Assembly: GCA_032622095.1 (NCBI GenBank)
Contig: CP136061.1
Location: 218,518,373 to 218,582,372 of the forward strand
DNA: 64,000 nt
Direction: 5' to 3'
Source: Siphonodentalium dalli
Taxonomy: Eukaryota > Mollusca > Scaphopoda > Gadilida > Siphonodentaliidae
The notes beneath the pieces were generated by a model that saw only the letters and a program-made list of their open reading frames with translations, ran no database searches and was not told the DNA's origin. This document shows, piece by piece, positions 26,701-38,700 of the stretch. How positions within the stretch are numbered: position 1 is the stretch's first letter; every line of letters starts with the position of its first letter. A program made the position numbers and the translations under genes.

Positions 26701-29700
26701 CACTGATTTTTTTTTTTTTAAGTGCCTTGATATTCGGTTTTAATAACAATCTATGCCATAAATTATGATTAAAATAATATAATTCATCACCATTTGAAAC
26801 GTCTGTGTCTCAGAAGATGTCCATAGAGAAATAGAAAACAGCTGAAATCATAAAAAGATTCCCCACGTTATGACTCCCAGAATGCAACATAATTCATACT
26901 AAAATGTATTTTCAATGGAAGGGGAATTACTATCTTTAAAATATAGAGTTATTTCCCCCTCCATTGAAAATAATACACTTTGCACAACAAAAGCAGATGA
27001 AACTTAAGCACAAAAACTTGTCGGTAACTCAACAAAATCAACATGTTTATTACACCGGATAAGTTGATAATACAATGTTTTGGAGCTTCCTTTTTCAAAT
27101 GGTCTATAATATGGCATATCTTTTATATATTTGATCTGGGGGTTCGAAAATTAAGTGGGCCTTTAATGAGAGTGGTGTCTGATCAATTGGATGCATTGAC
27201 CACTCCTTAAGGATGTGAAAATATATATTTTTCTGGCCTCTATCAATTTTATATTATTGTTACAGATATCATCATTGTGCCCAATAGACGAGGTTCATGT
27301 CGCGAGACAGAAGAGTTGTTTAATGATGGCAGCAGCAGGTTGTCTTCAGGCTGCTAAACAAACCAATGACACAGAAGACAAGGTAATGTGGGATAGAACC
27401 ATCCGTGTGTGGAGGAGTTAGATAATACTGGATAAGAGTGCTTCAGCCCTAGACAACACAGTTTTGAGTCAACAGTTGAAGTTTAAGCTACAAACTCAAA
27501 TTTTAAACTTGAAATTTTGTCTTCAATATCAAAGTTTTGAGTTTGAATCAAAAATTTCATAGCGATAAGTTGAGTTTAAAGAAGAATTCTTGTCAAAACA
27601 TTGATTTGAGGTCGTTTTCAATAGCTTCAGTTTTCAATAGATCTTTTTTCATGTCTGTTGTAGAAGATGCTGTTGGAAGAAGCCCTCATCCACATAAATG
27701 ACTGCAAACAACTGGCAAACAAATTCTCTAGTATGCAGTGTATCAAAGGTATGTCCATCTATAGACAGATCATGAATGCACATAATGGTTTAACAATGCA
27801 TCGTCAACAGCCATTGACTATTGTTTACTAGATTAATGTACTTGTTTTCCTAGTTTTATCACACTGGCATAATTGCTCTCAGAGTAGTATTGAATCACTA
27901 TTCCCTCTCTGATATGGAACTTCTCTCATATTGATGAACTCATGATATTATATATTGTTGGCTAGTCCAAGAACACTAATCATATAAAGGTGTATGGTAA
28001 AGCAACGTTTCAACTGATTGTGGTAAAATGTCAACTTGCAAACACAAATCATTGGTCAAGAAAGATTGTTGACACGCCCAAGATTTATTTTGGTCAATGT
28101 GAATGGCCCCTTGCTTCTATATGCCTGACAGAGACCAAGTCTGAGTTTAGTGTGCCTGTCATTTGCAGAATGAGGTCCCCAGGGGGACCTCATTCTGCAT
28201 GGCCTCATCTGCTATGGGAGATATAGACTCAGATTGAAGTTCCCAATTGGTGAATATTGTGACGTACACCCTTTGTGAACCTCGATTATGTAATGTGTCG
28301 TCTGCCAATTTGGAGATATAGAGAAACTAAACTAATATAGAAATAGAATCTATGTGAAGAAGCTTCTATAGAAATTTGACAATAGAGAAACTTTCCAGAG
28401 AAGATGAGGACTAAGCAGAGTGAGGTCCCCAGAGGGTGAATTTAGTGATGCTAGCCCACTATGTGGGATAGCGTCACTAAATTCACCCTCTGGGGACCTC
28501 ATTCTGCAAATGACAGGCACACTAAACTCAGACCCCATCTTTACCATGCGAGTCTGGGGTTCTTGTTTTGAATAAATTTGGGCAAAAGATTTGAAATCGC
28601 ATTGAATCTTGAATTGAATCGTCTCGAGTGTATCAAAAACATACATACCAGAGACCGTCAATGGATATTGTACTATCAAATCATATTACAGTAATGCGTC
28701 TTCTGTGCAATAGACCATCTACCACTTATGCGATGAAACCAGAAGCAACAAGAAAGAGGATGTGACTGCGATGAGTGATTGATGGGGAGTAACTCTGTTT
28801 AACGTGATTCCGAACTTTGACATTCGGTGAACTTTGTCAGTCTCCATACGGTATACTGAAGTCAGCCATTTGTATAATTTTGAACTCTTTGACCTTTGAT
28901 AGGAACAAGATCAGATCGAGGATCGTGAGGATTTTTCTGAATGATATTGCATGTAATTCCCTTGTGAATGACCCAGCTGTGTAACAATTCTTGAAATCCG
29001 GCAGTGATTGTGCAGTCTAATAATAGATCATTTGTGACACTGCTATCTGTATGTGTGGTACGTTGTTGGTGCGAAGTCTCTTTGTTCCAAAAATTAAAAA
29101 AAAACATTCTGATATATAGAAATCATGAGAATGCACCTGGTGGAAATGATTTGATAAAATTTGAAACAGGACAGCCCATTTTGAATCAAATCGAATAAAT
29201 TCGCAAAGCCCAAACCCTATCCATGTGCTGACTGTTTTAGAATCTTAGACACTTGTACTAACTTTCCAGATGAGAAGAGTAAAGGGACGACAGATCGACT
29301 GCTGCTGTTGTATGAGTTTGAAGCCAGAGTGAAGATGGGAGATCCAGCAATGGATTCAGTGCTCGATAAAGCTCTAACATTACCTCAAGCAGACGCCAAA
29401 ACATTCGAAACAATCTCGGGTTTGTGTACTACAGTAATGCCCTAAGTAGTCGACTCCTTAACCACAGCAAAATTATGGGTAACTTTTCAGGATTTAGTCG
29501 GAAATATGGCTTGTTGCCATTCATCGGAAAGCTCTCCCTGAGAGCTTTCCAATGAATGGCAACAAGCCATTTTCCAATGAATTGCAACAAGCCATATTTC
29601 CGACTAAATCCTGAAAAGTTACCCATAATTCTGCTGTGGTTAAGGAGTCGATTACTTAGGGCATTACTGTACCTTACATTTTTGAAGTGTTGTAGCATCG

Positions 29701-32700
29701 TTTGAATAAATTGTCTCTACCAAGTACCAAGACTTGAAAAAGTGTGTCTGTCATTTGCAGAATGAGGTCCCCAGAGGGTGAATTTAGTGACACTCTCCTG
29801 CATAGTGGGCTAGCATCACCAAATTCACCCACTGGGAACCTCATTCTGCTTAGGCCTTAACGGCTATGGGTTACATAGGATCAGATTGAAGTTCCCCAGT
29901 TGTAGTAGGTGATGTTCACCCATTGGTCACCTCGCTTATGCATTTTATCTTATGCCAATTAGGGGATATAGAAACTGAACAGAAGTGAAAACATAACTAA
30001 AAACTATGTTAATTTGAGTCTATAGATATACTTTCCAGAAGATGAGGCATAAGCAGAATGAGGTCCCCTGATGGTGAATTTAGTGTCACTAAATTCACCC
30101 TCTGGAGATCTCATTCTGCAAATGACAGACACACTATATCCAGGCTTGCTGAGTACATTGTTGTTGGTCTGGATGTTGCAGTGCAGTATTAGTAATGTTT
30201 CAGTATCAAGCCTCAGTTTAGTGTGCCTGTAATTTGCAGAATGAGGTCCCCAGAGGGTGAATTTAGTGACACTATCCCTGCTTAGGCCTCATTTTCTCTG
30301 GAAAGTTTCTTTATTATAAAAATTCTATAGAAACTTCTTCACATAGATTCTATTTCTTTTTTAATTTAGTTTCTCTATATCTCGAAATTGGCAGACTACA
30401 CATTGCATAATCAAAGTTCCCAATGGATGCACATCACAATATTCACCATTTGAGAACTTCAATCTGAGTCTATGTCTCATATATCAAATGAGGTTTAAGC
30501 AGAATGAGGTCCCCAGAGGGTGAATTTGGTGATGCTAGCCCACTATTTGGGATAGCGTCACTAAATTCACCCTCTGGGGACCTCATTCTGCAAATGACAG
30601 GCACACTGAACTCACGCTATGCGGGATAGCATCACTAAATTCACCCTCTGGATACCTCATTCTGCAAATGACAGGCACACTAAACTCAGGCTTGATCCCA
30701 GGCCTCATATCAGGGACGGGTCCATTGCTTTATATTTACACTCACACATGCATGCATTCGCGTTGTGGAACATAAATGCAGGACATTGGATGTTCGAAAT
30801 TATGTAACATGACGTCGCGCGCTGACCCCAACTTCATCCATTTTTGTGCAGACGCAACTTGCATCAATTCACAATTATAACATTGGAAATGGGTGCTTAA
30901 TTCTCTTCTAATCTGCCAGTTGACTCAGTTGAGTGTAAATATAAGTAATGGATGTTGATTTTGTTGTGGTCTAGAGTATGGAATGGATGCAAGTTGGTCT
31001 GACATTTTTATGTGGGGGACGCTTTCAGTGAATGGCCCCTTCCCCTGTGCCAATGCATTCTTTTATATATGCGAGTCGACCATATGTTGCCTCGCATATA
31101 TAAGAGAATGCATTGGCCTAACAATTTTGTATCATTGTTAATCAGTGTTTCTTACAAGAATTGTTTCATACATTCTTTTAACATTTTGTTTTTTTTATAG
31201 GGCCAAAAAAAAGATACTATGTTTCCGCACATCGACTGACCCTAAAAATAACCGCCAACCCTAAGCTTTTTATTGATATTTTGAGAAAAAACGGACAATT
31301 TCTATAAAAAAAAAAAATTACAAATTTGTTTTTGATTTTCACTGTCTTTACCACCAATGCACATAAATATTGATGATCATCATAGTGTGCAAACACATGG
31401 TATCTAACATATCCCTGTGTAAAGTGACACACAAAGTGTCAGACCAACTTGCATCCATACTCTATAGAATGCTAGCAAATCAACATCCATTTCATAAGAG
31501 GCTCATATATCCTTGATTTTCCTCAATATGTTCACCACTTGCTGAATGCAGAATTTATGATATTGAAACAATTGCTGAGAAATTGCCTTAGACAGCCTTG
31601 AATTTCAATATATAAGGCCATGATAATTGGCTATACTTGTATGATTAATTTACTTCTGACATGCTCCATTCCACTGTATCTAAGGCAGTGTGATTAAAGA
31701 TTGTAGAATGTTTATATGGAACTGATTGTTGAAAGAGGTTAATTTGTCTTCAATACTCAACAGCGTTAGCCATGGAGCCGCCTGCTCACAACAAGAGTGT
31801 TAGTGTCAGAGCATTGAAGGTGGCAATACACAAGTATCTCCAGGTCAAAACTCCAGACTTCGAGAAATGCAGGTATTTCACAATACTAGCGCCATAGGAC
31901 TGTAAACCATTATCCGCCCAATTGATCTAGGATTGTAATTTATCCTGCAGTACCTCAGGCTTCCACATCATTTGATGTAATGTGAATGTACAACCTGAGT
32001 TTAGGAATGTATGACTTTTATGTTTTACCAGTACATATCTAATTTAATAATAATAATTCATTCATTTATAACACCATAATTAGTTTCAATCTGTGGAGCA
32101 ATTATTACCCAGGAACAAACAGGCGGCCAGTTACTGTGGTCAAACCTGGAAATAGTGTGTCTGACATTTGCAGAATGAGGTCCCCAGAGGGTGAATTTAG
32201 TGATGCTACCCTGGGCTAGCATCACCAAATTCACCCTCTGGGGACCTCATTCTGATAATTCTGCTCAATCGGCCTCATCTTCTGGGAAGTATCTATAGTC
32301 TCAAATTAACATTGTTTTTAGTTACTTTTTATACGCCCTTTTTGAAAAAAGGTCATATTATGTTATCAGTCCGTCTGTCGAGCCGTCCGTCCGTCCCGGG
32401 CGTCCGTTAACCTGGTTTCCGGATGATAACTTTAGTTAGAGTGAATCAAATTTAATAAAATTTGGTATGTGGGTTTATTAGCCGAAAAGTAAGTTCAAGT
32501 TCGAATTTGGGTTCCGCCCGCCAATTTTAACCGGAGTTATGCCCCTTATTTGACGTTTTTTTTACTTAGAAAATCCTTGAAATTTGTTGTCCGGATGATA
32601 ACTTTAGTATAGTTTATCGGAATGAATCCAAATTTGGTATATTACTTTCTCCCACCAAAACACAGGTCAAGTTAAAACTTGGGTTCTGTCCGACCATTTT

Positions 32701-35700
32701 TGGCAGAGTTATGCCCCTTTTTCGACTCAGAAAATTCAGTTTTTCTTATGTTTTTTGGTTTCCGGATGATAACTCGATTTTGGAATGTTTATATGCAAAA
32801 CCCGTTTTTTTGTGGATTACATATATCGAAATACAGCTCAAGTCAGAATTTCGTTTTAATCCGATAATTTTTGCGAGAGTTATGGCCCCTTTTTGACGTA
32901 ATTTGACTTAGAAAATCCCTGAAATTTGTTGTCCGGATGATAACTTTAGTTAGAGTGAACCGATTTCAATCAAATTTGGTATGTGGGTTTATTTGGAGAA
33001 AAGACAGCTCAAGTTCGAATTTGGGTTCCGTCCGCCAATTTTCACCGGAGTTATGCCCCTTATTTGACGTAATTTGACTTAGAAAATCCCTGAAATTTGT
33101 TGTCCGGATGATAACTTTAGTTAGAGTGAACCGATTTCAATCAAATTTGGTATGTGGGTTTATTAGGAGAAAATCCAGGTCAAGTTCGAATTTGGGTTCC
33201 ATCCGCCAATTTTCCCCAGAGAGGGTGTATTTTGCACGCCCAGCGTAGCTCTTGTTGACTTAGAATTTTTGCCAATTTGAGGTTTCCGGATGATAACTTT
33301 AGTAAATGTGTACTGAATGAAATTAAATTTGGTATGTAGGTTTACTAGCACTAAAAACAGGTTTTTATGCGCAAACAACGGTTGTATCAAGCCGACACTT
33401 AGAGGCGGACATGAGGTCTACCGACCTTTTATTTGACTTAGGCTCCTGCGAATATTCGATAATCGATTCGAGATTCGATTCGAAAGTCAAATTCGATTCG
33501 AATTCGAGTCGAAATTGCCAACTCGAAATTTCGAATATACTTTGACGGAAACGTAAGCTGTTTACGGACAAGTACACATGTCAATCTTAGCTGTTTTTGT
33601 GGCATTTAATTCCAGAAAATTATGTATATATACACGTAATAATTCTTATTCTACATCGCGGATGTTCGCATGCTATTAAATATAATTATAGCCAGCAATT
33701 AGCCACTATAGGACGACTAAATACGACGGGAATTATAGCTTTAAAATGGTAGCAAAAGCTCGGAGATTGCCGATGGACCGACGACGCGAGTAGCTATCGG
33801 TTGCTATGAGACTGAGCAACCGATAGCGTTATCCATCGTCTATCCGTCTCAGATTCCGCGTTATGTAATATCGTTGAGACTGTAAACAACACGTGTTCCC
33901 GGTGTTGAAAAGAGCATTTTGGCAGTGTTTTCTTTTGAAGTTGTCTTTCAGTTTCGGAGCTTTTGTTTACACTGGACAAAATGTCGACAGTCATTCATGT
34001 TTATTTTAAAGGTACTCAATCCGATAAAACTCCTCTCAATTACTATTTCAATGGCTTCGGGGGTCAAAAATATTTGATTCGAGTCGAGGAAGTCACCCAT
34101 CAAAGCTCAGATTTGTCAGATATCGATTTTAGAAATCTATTATTTTTCATTATCGGGAATACTTTCTGGCCCAGAACTCAGTCAAAATTGCATTATTACC
34201 ACTTGATTTTAGAGTTATCCATCCTTGTTTGTTTGAATAGATTTTGGTGTACACATCCCGAGCAGATTACGGCAGTTGAAGGCAATTATTAGTGCTCATC
34301 TCGAGTAAATAACAAATTTCAAAAATTATTAGTACTCATCTCGAGTAAATAACAAATTTCAAAAATCAATATCTAATAACTATGAGCTTTGTTTGATGGG
34401 TTCCTCGACTCGAATCAAATAGTTTTTACCCCCAAAGCCAAAGAAATAGTAATATAGGACCCTCTGATCGGATTGTTGTTGTTGGAATCTGTTGAGATGG
34501 GGACCCTCTGTTCGGATTGAGTACCTTTAAACATGATATAGCTTTAGGCAGTGCAGGGACTTACACGTGTGATGAATGCAACATGGTGTATAAAACGCAA
34601 GCATCTGGGACAACTACCCATCTATGGAATCATCTACCCTGCGACTGTTGTTGCGTCTTCAAGTTTATAACAACGAGTGTTTCCGAATGCCGGATTGCAA
34701 TTTTGCATGTACATGCAGACTATATAAATTTTGAGTGATTTTAGTTCCGATAATCCGTTTAGTGGTAATATATTAATTGTTGTGATGGCAGCATGGACGT
34801 TTTAATTTGGTTTTTTTTCTTGACAATTATAAATCGAAGTTAATAGTATCTCAAACGACGGTTCATCGCCACATAAGTTGTGATGGAACTTCATGCATGT
34901 AGTTCATAAAACGTTTCACAAATCGTCTAATCGTTAACAAAACATGCCTAATTGAGAAGCAACACACATATATGATTCGATTCGATATTCGATTCTATAT
35001 TCGATTCGATTTCGTGAATTCGATTCGAAATTCGATTCGATCAAAATATCCAATTCGCAGGACCCTAATTTGACTTAGAAAACCTCTGAAAGTTGGTTTC
35101 CGGATGATGACTTTAGTAGAGTTAATCGGATTCAAACCAAATTTGGTTTATTACTTTCTCCCAGCAAAACACAGGTCAAGTTCGAACTTGGGTTCTGCCC
35201 GACCATTTCTGGCAGAGTTATGCCCCTTTTTCGGTTTTTTGGTTTCCGGATGATAACTTGATTTTGGATTGTTTATATGTTTTTTTTTGTGGATTACTTA
35301 TATCAAAATACAGCTCAAGTTTGAATTTTGGTTTAATCCGATAATTTTTGCGAGAGTTATGGCCCTTTTTTGTCCGCCGACCCGACATATAAAACCCCAA
35401 AAGTTGGTATCCGGATGATAACTTTAGTAGAGTTAATCAGATTTAAACCAAATTTGGTATATGTCTTTCTCCCAGCAAAACACAGGTCAAGTTCGAATTC
35501 GAGTTCCGCCCGCCAATTTTCACCATAGTTATGTCCCTTTTGGACTTAGAATTTTTGCCAATTTTAGGTTTCCGGATGATAACTTTAGTAAATGTGTACT
35601 GAATGGAATTAAATTTGGCATATGTAGGTTTACTAGCACAAAAGACAGATCAGATTCGATTTCGTGTTCCGCCATGCCAATTTTTATGCGCAAACAACGG

Positions 35701-38700
35701 TCGTATCAAGCCGACACTTAGAGGCGGACATCAGGTCTACCGACCTTTTATTCAACTTAGAATTTTACCAATTTCATAACATTTTGGTTTCCGACCGATA
35801 ACTCCAGTTTTTATTATTTGAGCTGAACCAAAGCTGGTATGTGTATTTCCCAGCTAAAACTACAGGCCAAGTTTGAATATAGGTTCTGTCTAATTATTTT
35901 TACATGAATTATGGCCATTTTTCGACTTAGAATTTGACAACATTTTGGCATTGAAATTAGGGGTACATGTATATCAGATTTTCTTCAAATGTAAGCTCAA
36001 AGTATTATCTTATTTTGCGATAGTACAATTCGAAATGGCTAAAGGGCGTATTTTGCCACGCCCTAGCGATGCTCTTGTTCCCTTCTGATATATCCCATAA
36101 ATTGCAGAAGATAAAATGCATAATCAAGGTGATTTAAATGGGTGAACATCACCAACTTCAATCTGATCCTTGGTCTCCCATGAGGCCTAAGCAGAAAGAT
36201 GTTCCCAGAGGGTGAATTTTGTGAAGCTAGCTAGCCACGCGGGAAACCGTCACTAAATTCACCCTCTGGAGACCCCATTCTGCAAATGTCAGACACACTC
36301 TATCCAGGCTTGACTGGTGCAACTTCCAATTGAGCATATCTGCCCTAAGCCAGGTACCTGGTTTACGAGTGAGCCCATTGGACAATCGCAGTATGCGATT
36401 TCTGGCTGATGGTAACCAGAACAGTGAGATGTCCAAATGGAAGCATGTAGGATTCGAACTCATCGTGTCTTCACACCATGACTGAGTTGGGCATGCTTAA
36501 ATCACTGTGCCATTAGTCACACATACCTAATCCTGTGTTCAAAGGTAGAGAAACACATGATATGCTGATATTAACATTTAACCATTTATATACTAAATGG
36601 AGTATCCCACTCAGTTATAACAGTGTATAGTGGGATTGTCTATTATTCATTTGGAGGGGTGGTAAAAAAATGAGCAGAAAACAGACAGAAAAACAGATAC
36701 CACAAGAGCAAAAATCAGTGGTACGAATTGTTCAGATGATAAGTTCAACAAATGACATATGGTCATTTGTTGAACTTATTATCTGAACACTTTCTAAGGT
36801 AACTACTCGTCAAAGGGTTAATATTCTAGACATTGATACGGATATATATCCAATGAGGTTTTATTTAACCAGTAATTGGCCTGACCCTTGAAAGTCTTCA
36901 AACGTTTATTCATTCACTTCAGCAAAGTATTCCATAGCTTAATACAGATATATCTAACTGGATCAACTATAGATCAGAAGAATCGAGATGAGGCGTTCAC
37001 ATGCTACCAAGAAATCCTGAGCTTCGTTGATAAGAAAGCGCAGGTTGGTTTCATATAATGCCTGATATCCATGGCACAATGTTTCTCAATACAACAAAGA
37101 TTTTACTGCCTGTTCCAACCAATTGGTAGTAGCATCTGGAGTTTGAAAATCCATGTCTGTTCTTTTTGTGTGCTAGCTTGGTTTACGGCATTCCAGGGAG
37201 CACTTCTAATGACGCTTGTCCCTGGTGTTCAATTGTTGTGAAGTTGTTTTAGATAAAAAACGTAAAAGTATGGCAAGAATGGAACCTGACAGGCTGCCGG
37301 AGCAATACATACCCAGCCATAATCGAGAGACAGCAGCATGCCCATTGTATAGCCAATTTATTGCCACATATAGCCTTAACCCTTTACCCAACAGAACGGC
37401 CCTGTGCCAATGCATTCTCTTATATATGCGAGTCGACCATAGGTCGCCTTGCATATATAAGAGAATGCATTGGCTTAACACATTAAAAATTATAAAATTG
37501 TTAAAGAATGTAAGAAAAAATGGTAAAAAGTGTTAAAAAAAGATTTTTATATGCCTCTTATATATGCAAGGCGACCTATGGTCGACTCGCATATATAAGA
37601 GAATGCATTGGCACAGGGCATAACTGTAACTATCACAATGTGGTCAAGGAGCCGGTTCCAATGATATCCATATTTGTATGGTTCTATTGAGACAGACCGA
37701 AGATATTTTAGGCTGTTGAAGCTTTATTTGGCCGGTTTGTTGGGTAAAGGGTTAATGATGTTTATGATATACCCAAGAAAACCATCAAATGTTTCCTCCA
37801 ATAATCAAGGTATCAGCCAATATAAAAGCAATATATGTGGAGGGTTAATAGTATTATCTTCTCGGAGCATGAAAGGTTCTGTAATTCTCCTTAACCCTTT
37901 GGAGAGTATCTATAACGTCATATACATGAAGTCATGAGTAAATTTAACGTCATAGCAATAATTATTAACAAGTTCGGGTCAAAATGGTCCAATAATTAGT
38001 TTTAATTTATGTGCAATGTTTGTTAATGTGTGTTATCTTAATCGATTGCACTCAGGGATGGATCCAGGGACCTTTTGATACCGGTAACCGGTTTGGGCGC
38101 CCAAACTCCCGGGCGCCCAAACTCTAGACGACTATTTTATTTTTTTATTTTTTACAGAATAAAACAAAAAACGAACATACAAAATCATAAAATACACTAC
38201 TCAACTATCTATTTTAATGGATAAATAAGTGAATCTTTCTTTTCGTAGGTATTTTAATTAAAATTGCTGTCAGAATGCGCTAAATTTTCAATTAAACTAA
38301 TCGTTTTAGCGGTTAATTGTGTTGCCAATTTTCGAGGCATTGTAAGGGAGGTCACTCGGGATCCCGGTATCGTTAAAAAGTGGAACACTAAAGCGTAAAC
38401 CGAACCGAAACGGATCAGATCGCCGCGTGTGTAGTAATTTTTCTGCGACGAAAACGAACAAAAGCAGGTGCTAATTATTATCACAACATGTTGTAATTGA
38501 AATATCCTTTCAAATAGAACCCACAATTTGAATGTGTTTGTTTTGCCACTTACATACGTTTATTGAGGTTAGCCATTTCGGAGAATATAGACTAAGAGAA
38601 GAAGTGAACCAAATCAATTATACGTTTATACGTTTTATACCGTTACCTATCTTTGTTTACTTCAAGGTTATAATGGCGGTCATTTTGAAATTAATAAAGA

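Larger units (their letters stand above)
32330..36079 (+). mobile_element. 'CCGGATGATAACT' unit element, split by a hAT
   Basis: Begins TATACGCCCTTTTTG, soon followed by a GTCCGTCCGTCC tract. It continues as about ten units of 130-160 bp, each with CCGGATGATAACTTTAGT, AAATTTGGTATGTGGGTTTA and AGTTATGCCCC. Ends GGCGTATTTTGCCACGCCCTAGCGATGCTCTTGTT-type sequence (20-base core CACGCCCTAGCGATGCTCTT). No coding capacity or TIR seen; the superfamily is unknown. 33439-35067 is a foreign insert. Confidence 0.75.
32143..36312. mobile_element. 'GAATGAGGTCC' TIR element split by a 3.75-kb insertion
   Basis: Left part 32143-32329 and right part 36080-36312 together rebuild one ordinary copy. The left breaks inside the TTTTTAGTTACTTTT segment and the right resumes at CCCTTCTGATATATCCC, as in the intact copy at 29741-30146 read in reverse. 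It is the outermost and therefore oldest layer of the stack. Confidence 0.8.

Noticed and set aside
29429-29698. ORF with GNFSGFSRKYGLL, also near 20.6 and 50.3 kb
   Set aside because: Translation of the palindromic TA-target MITE.
32330-36079. Retrotransposon with LTRs
   Set aside because: Internal units repeat many times, there are no TG...CA long terminal repeats and no reverse-transcriptase motif.
36431-36520. Functional tRNA gene
   Set aside because: A and B boxes are present, but no acceptor stem closes and a SINE body follows.
37206-37536. ORFs containing QCILLYMRVDHRS on both strands, also near 31.0, 41.9, 42.2 and 52.3 kb
   Set aside because: All are translations of the GCCAATGCATTC palindrome and change with it.
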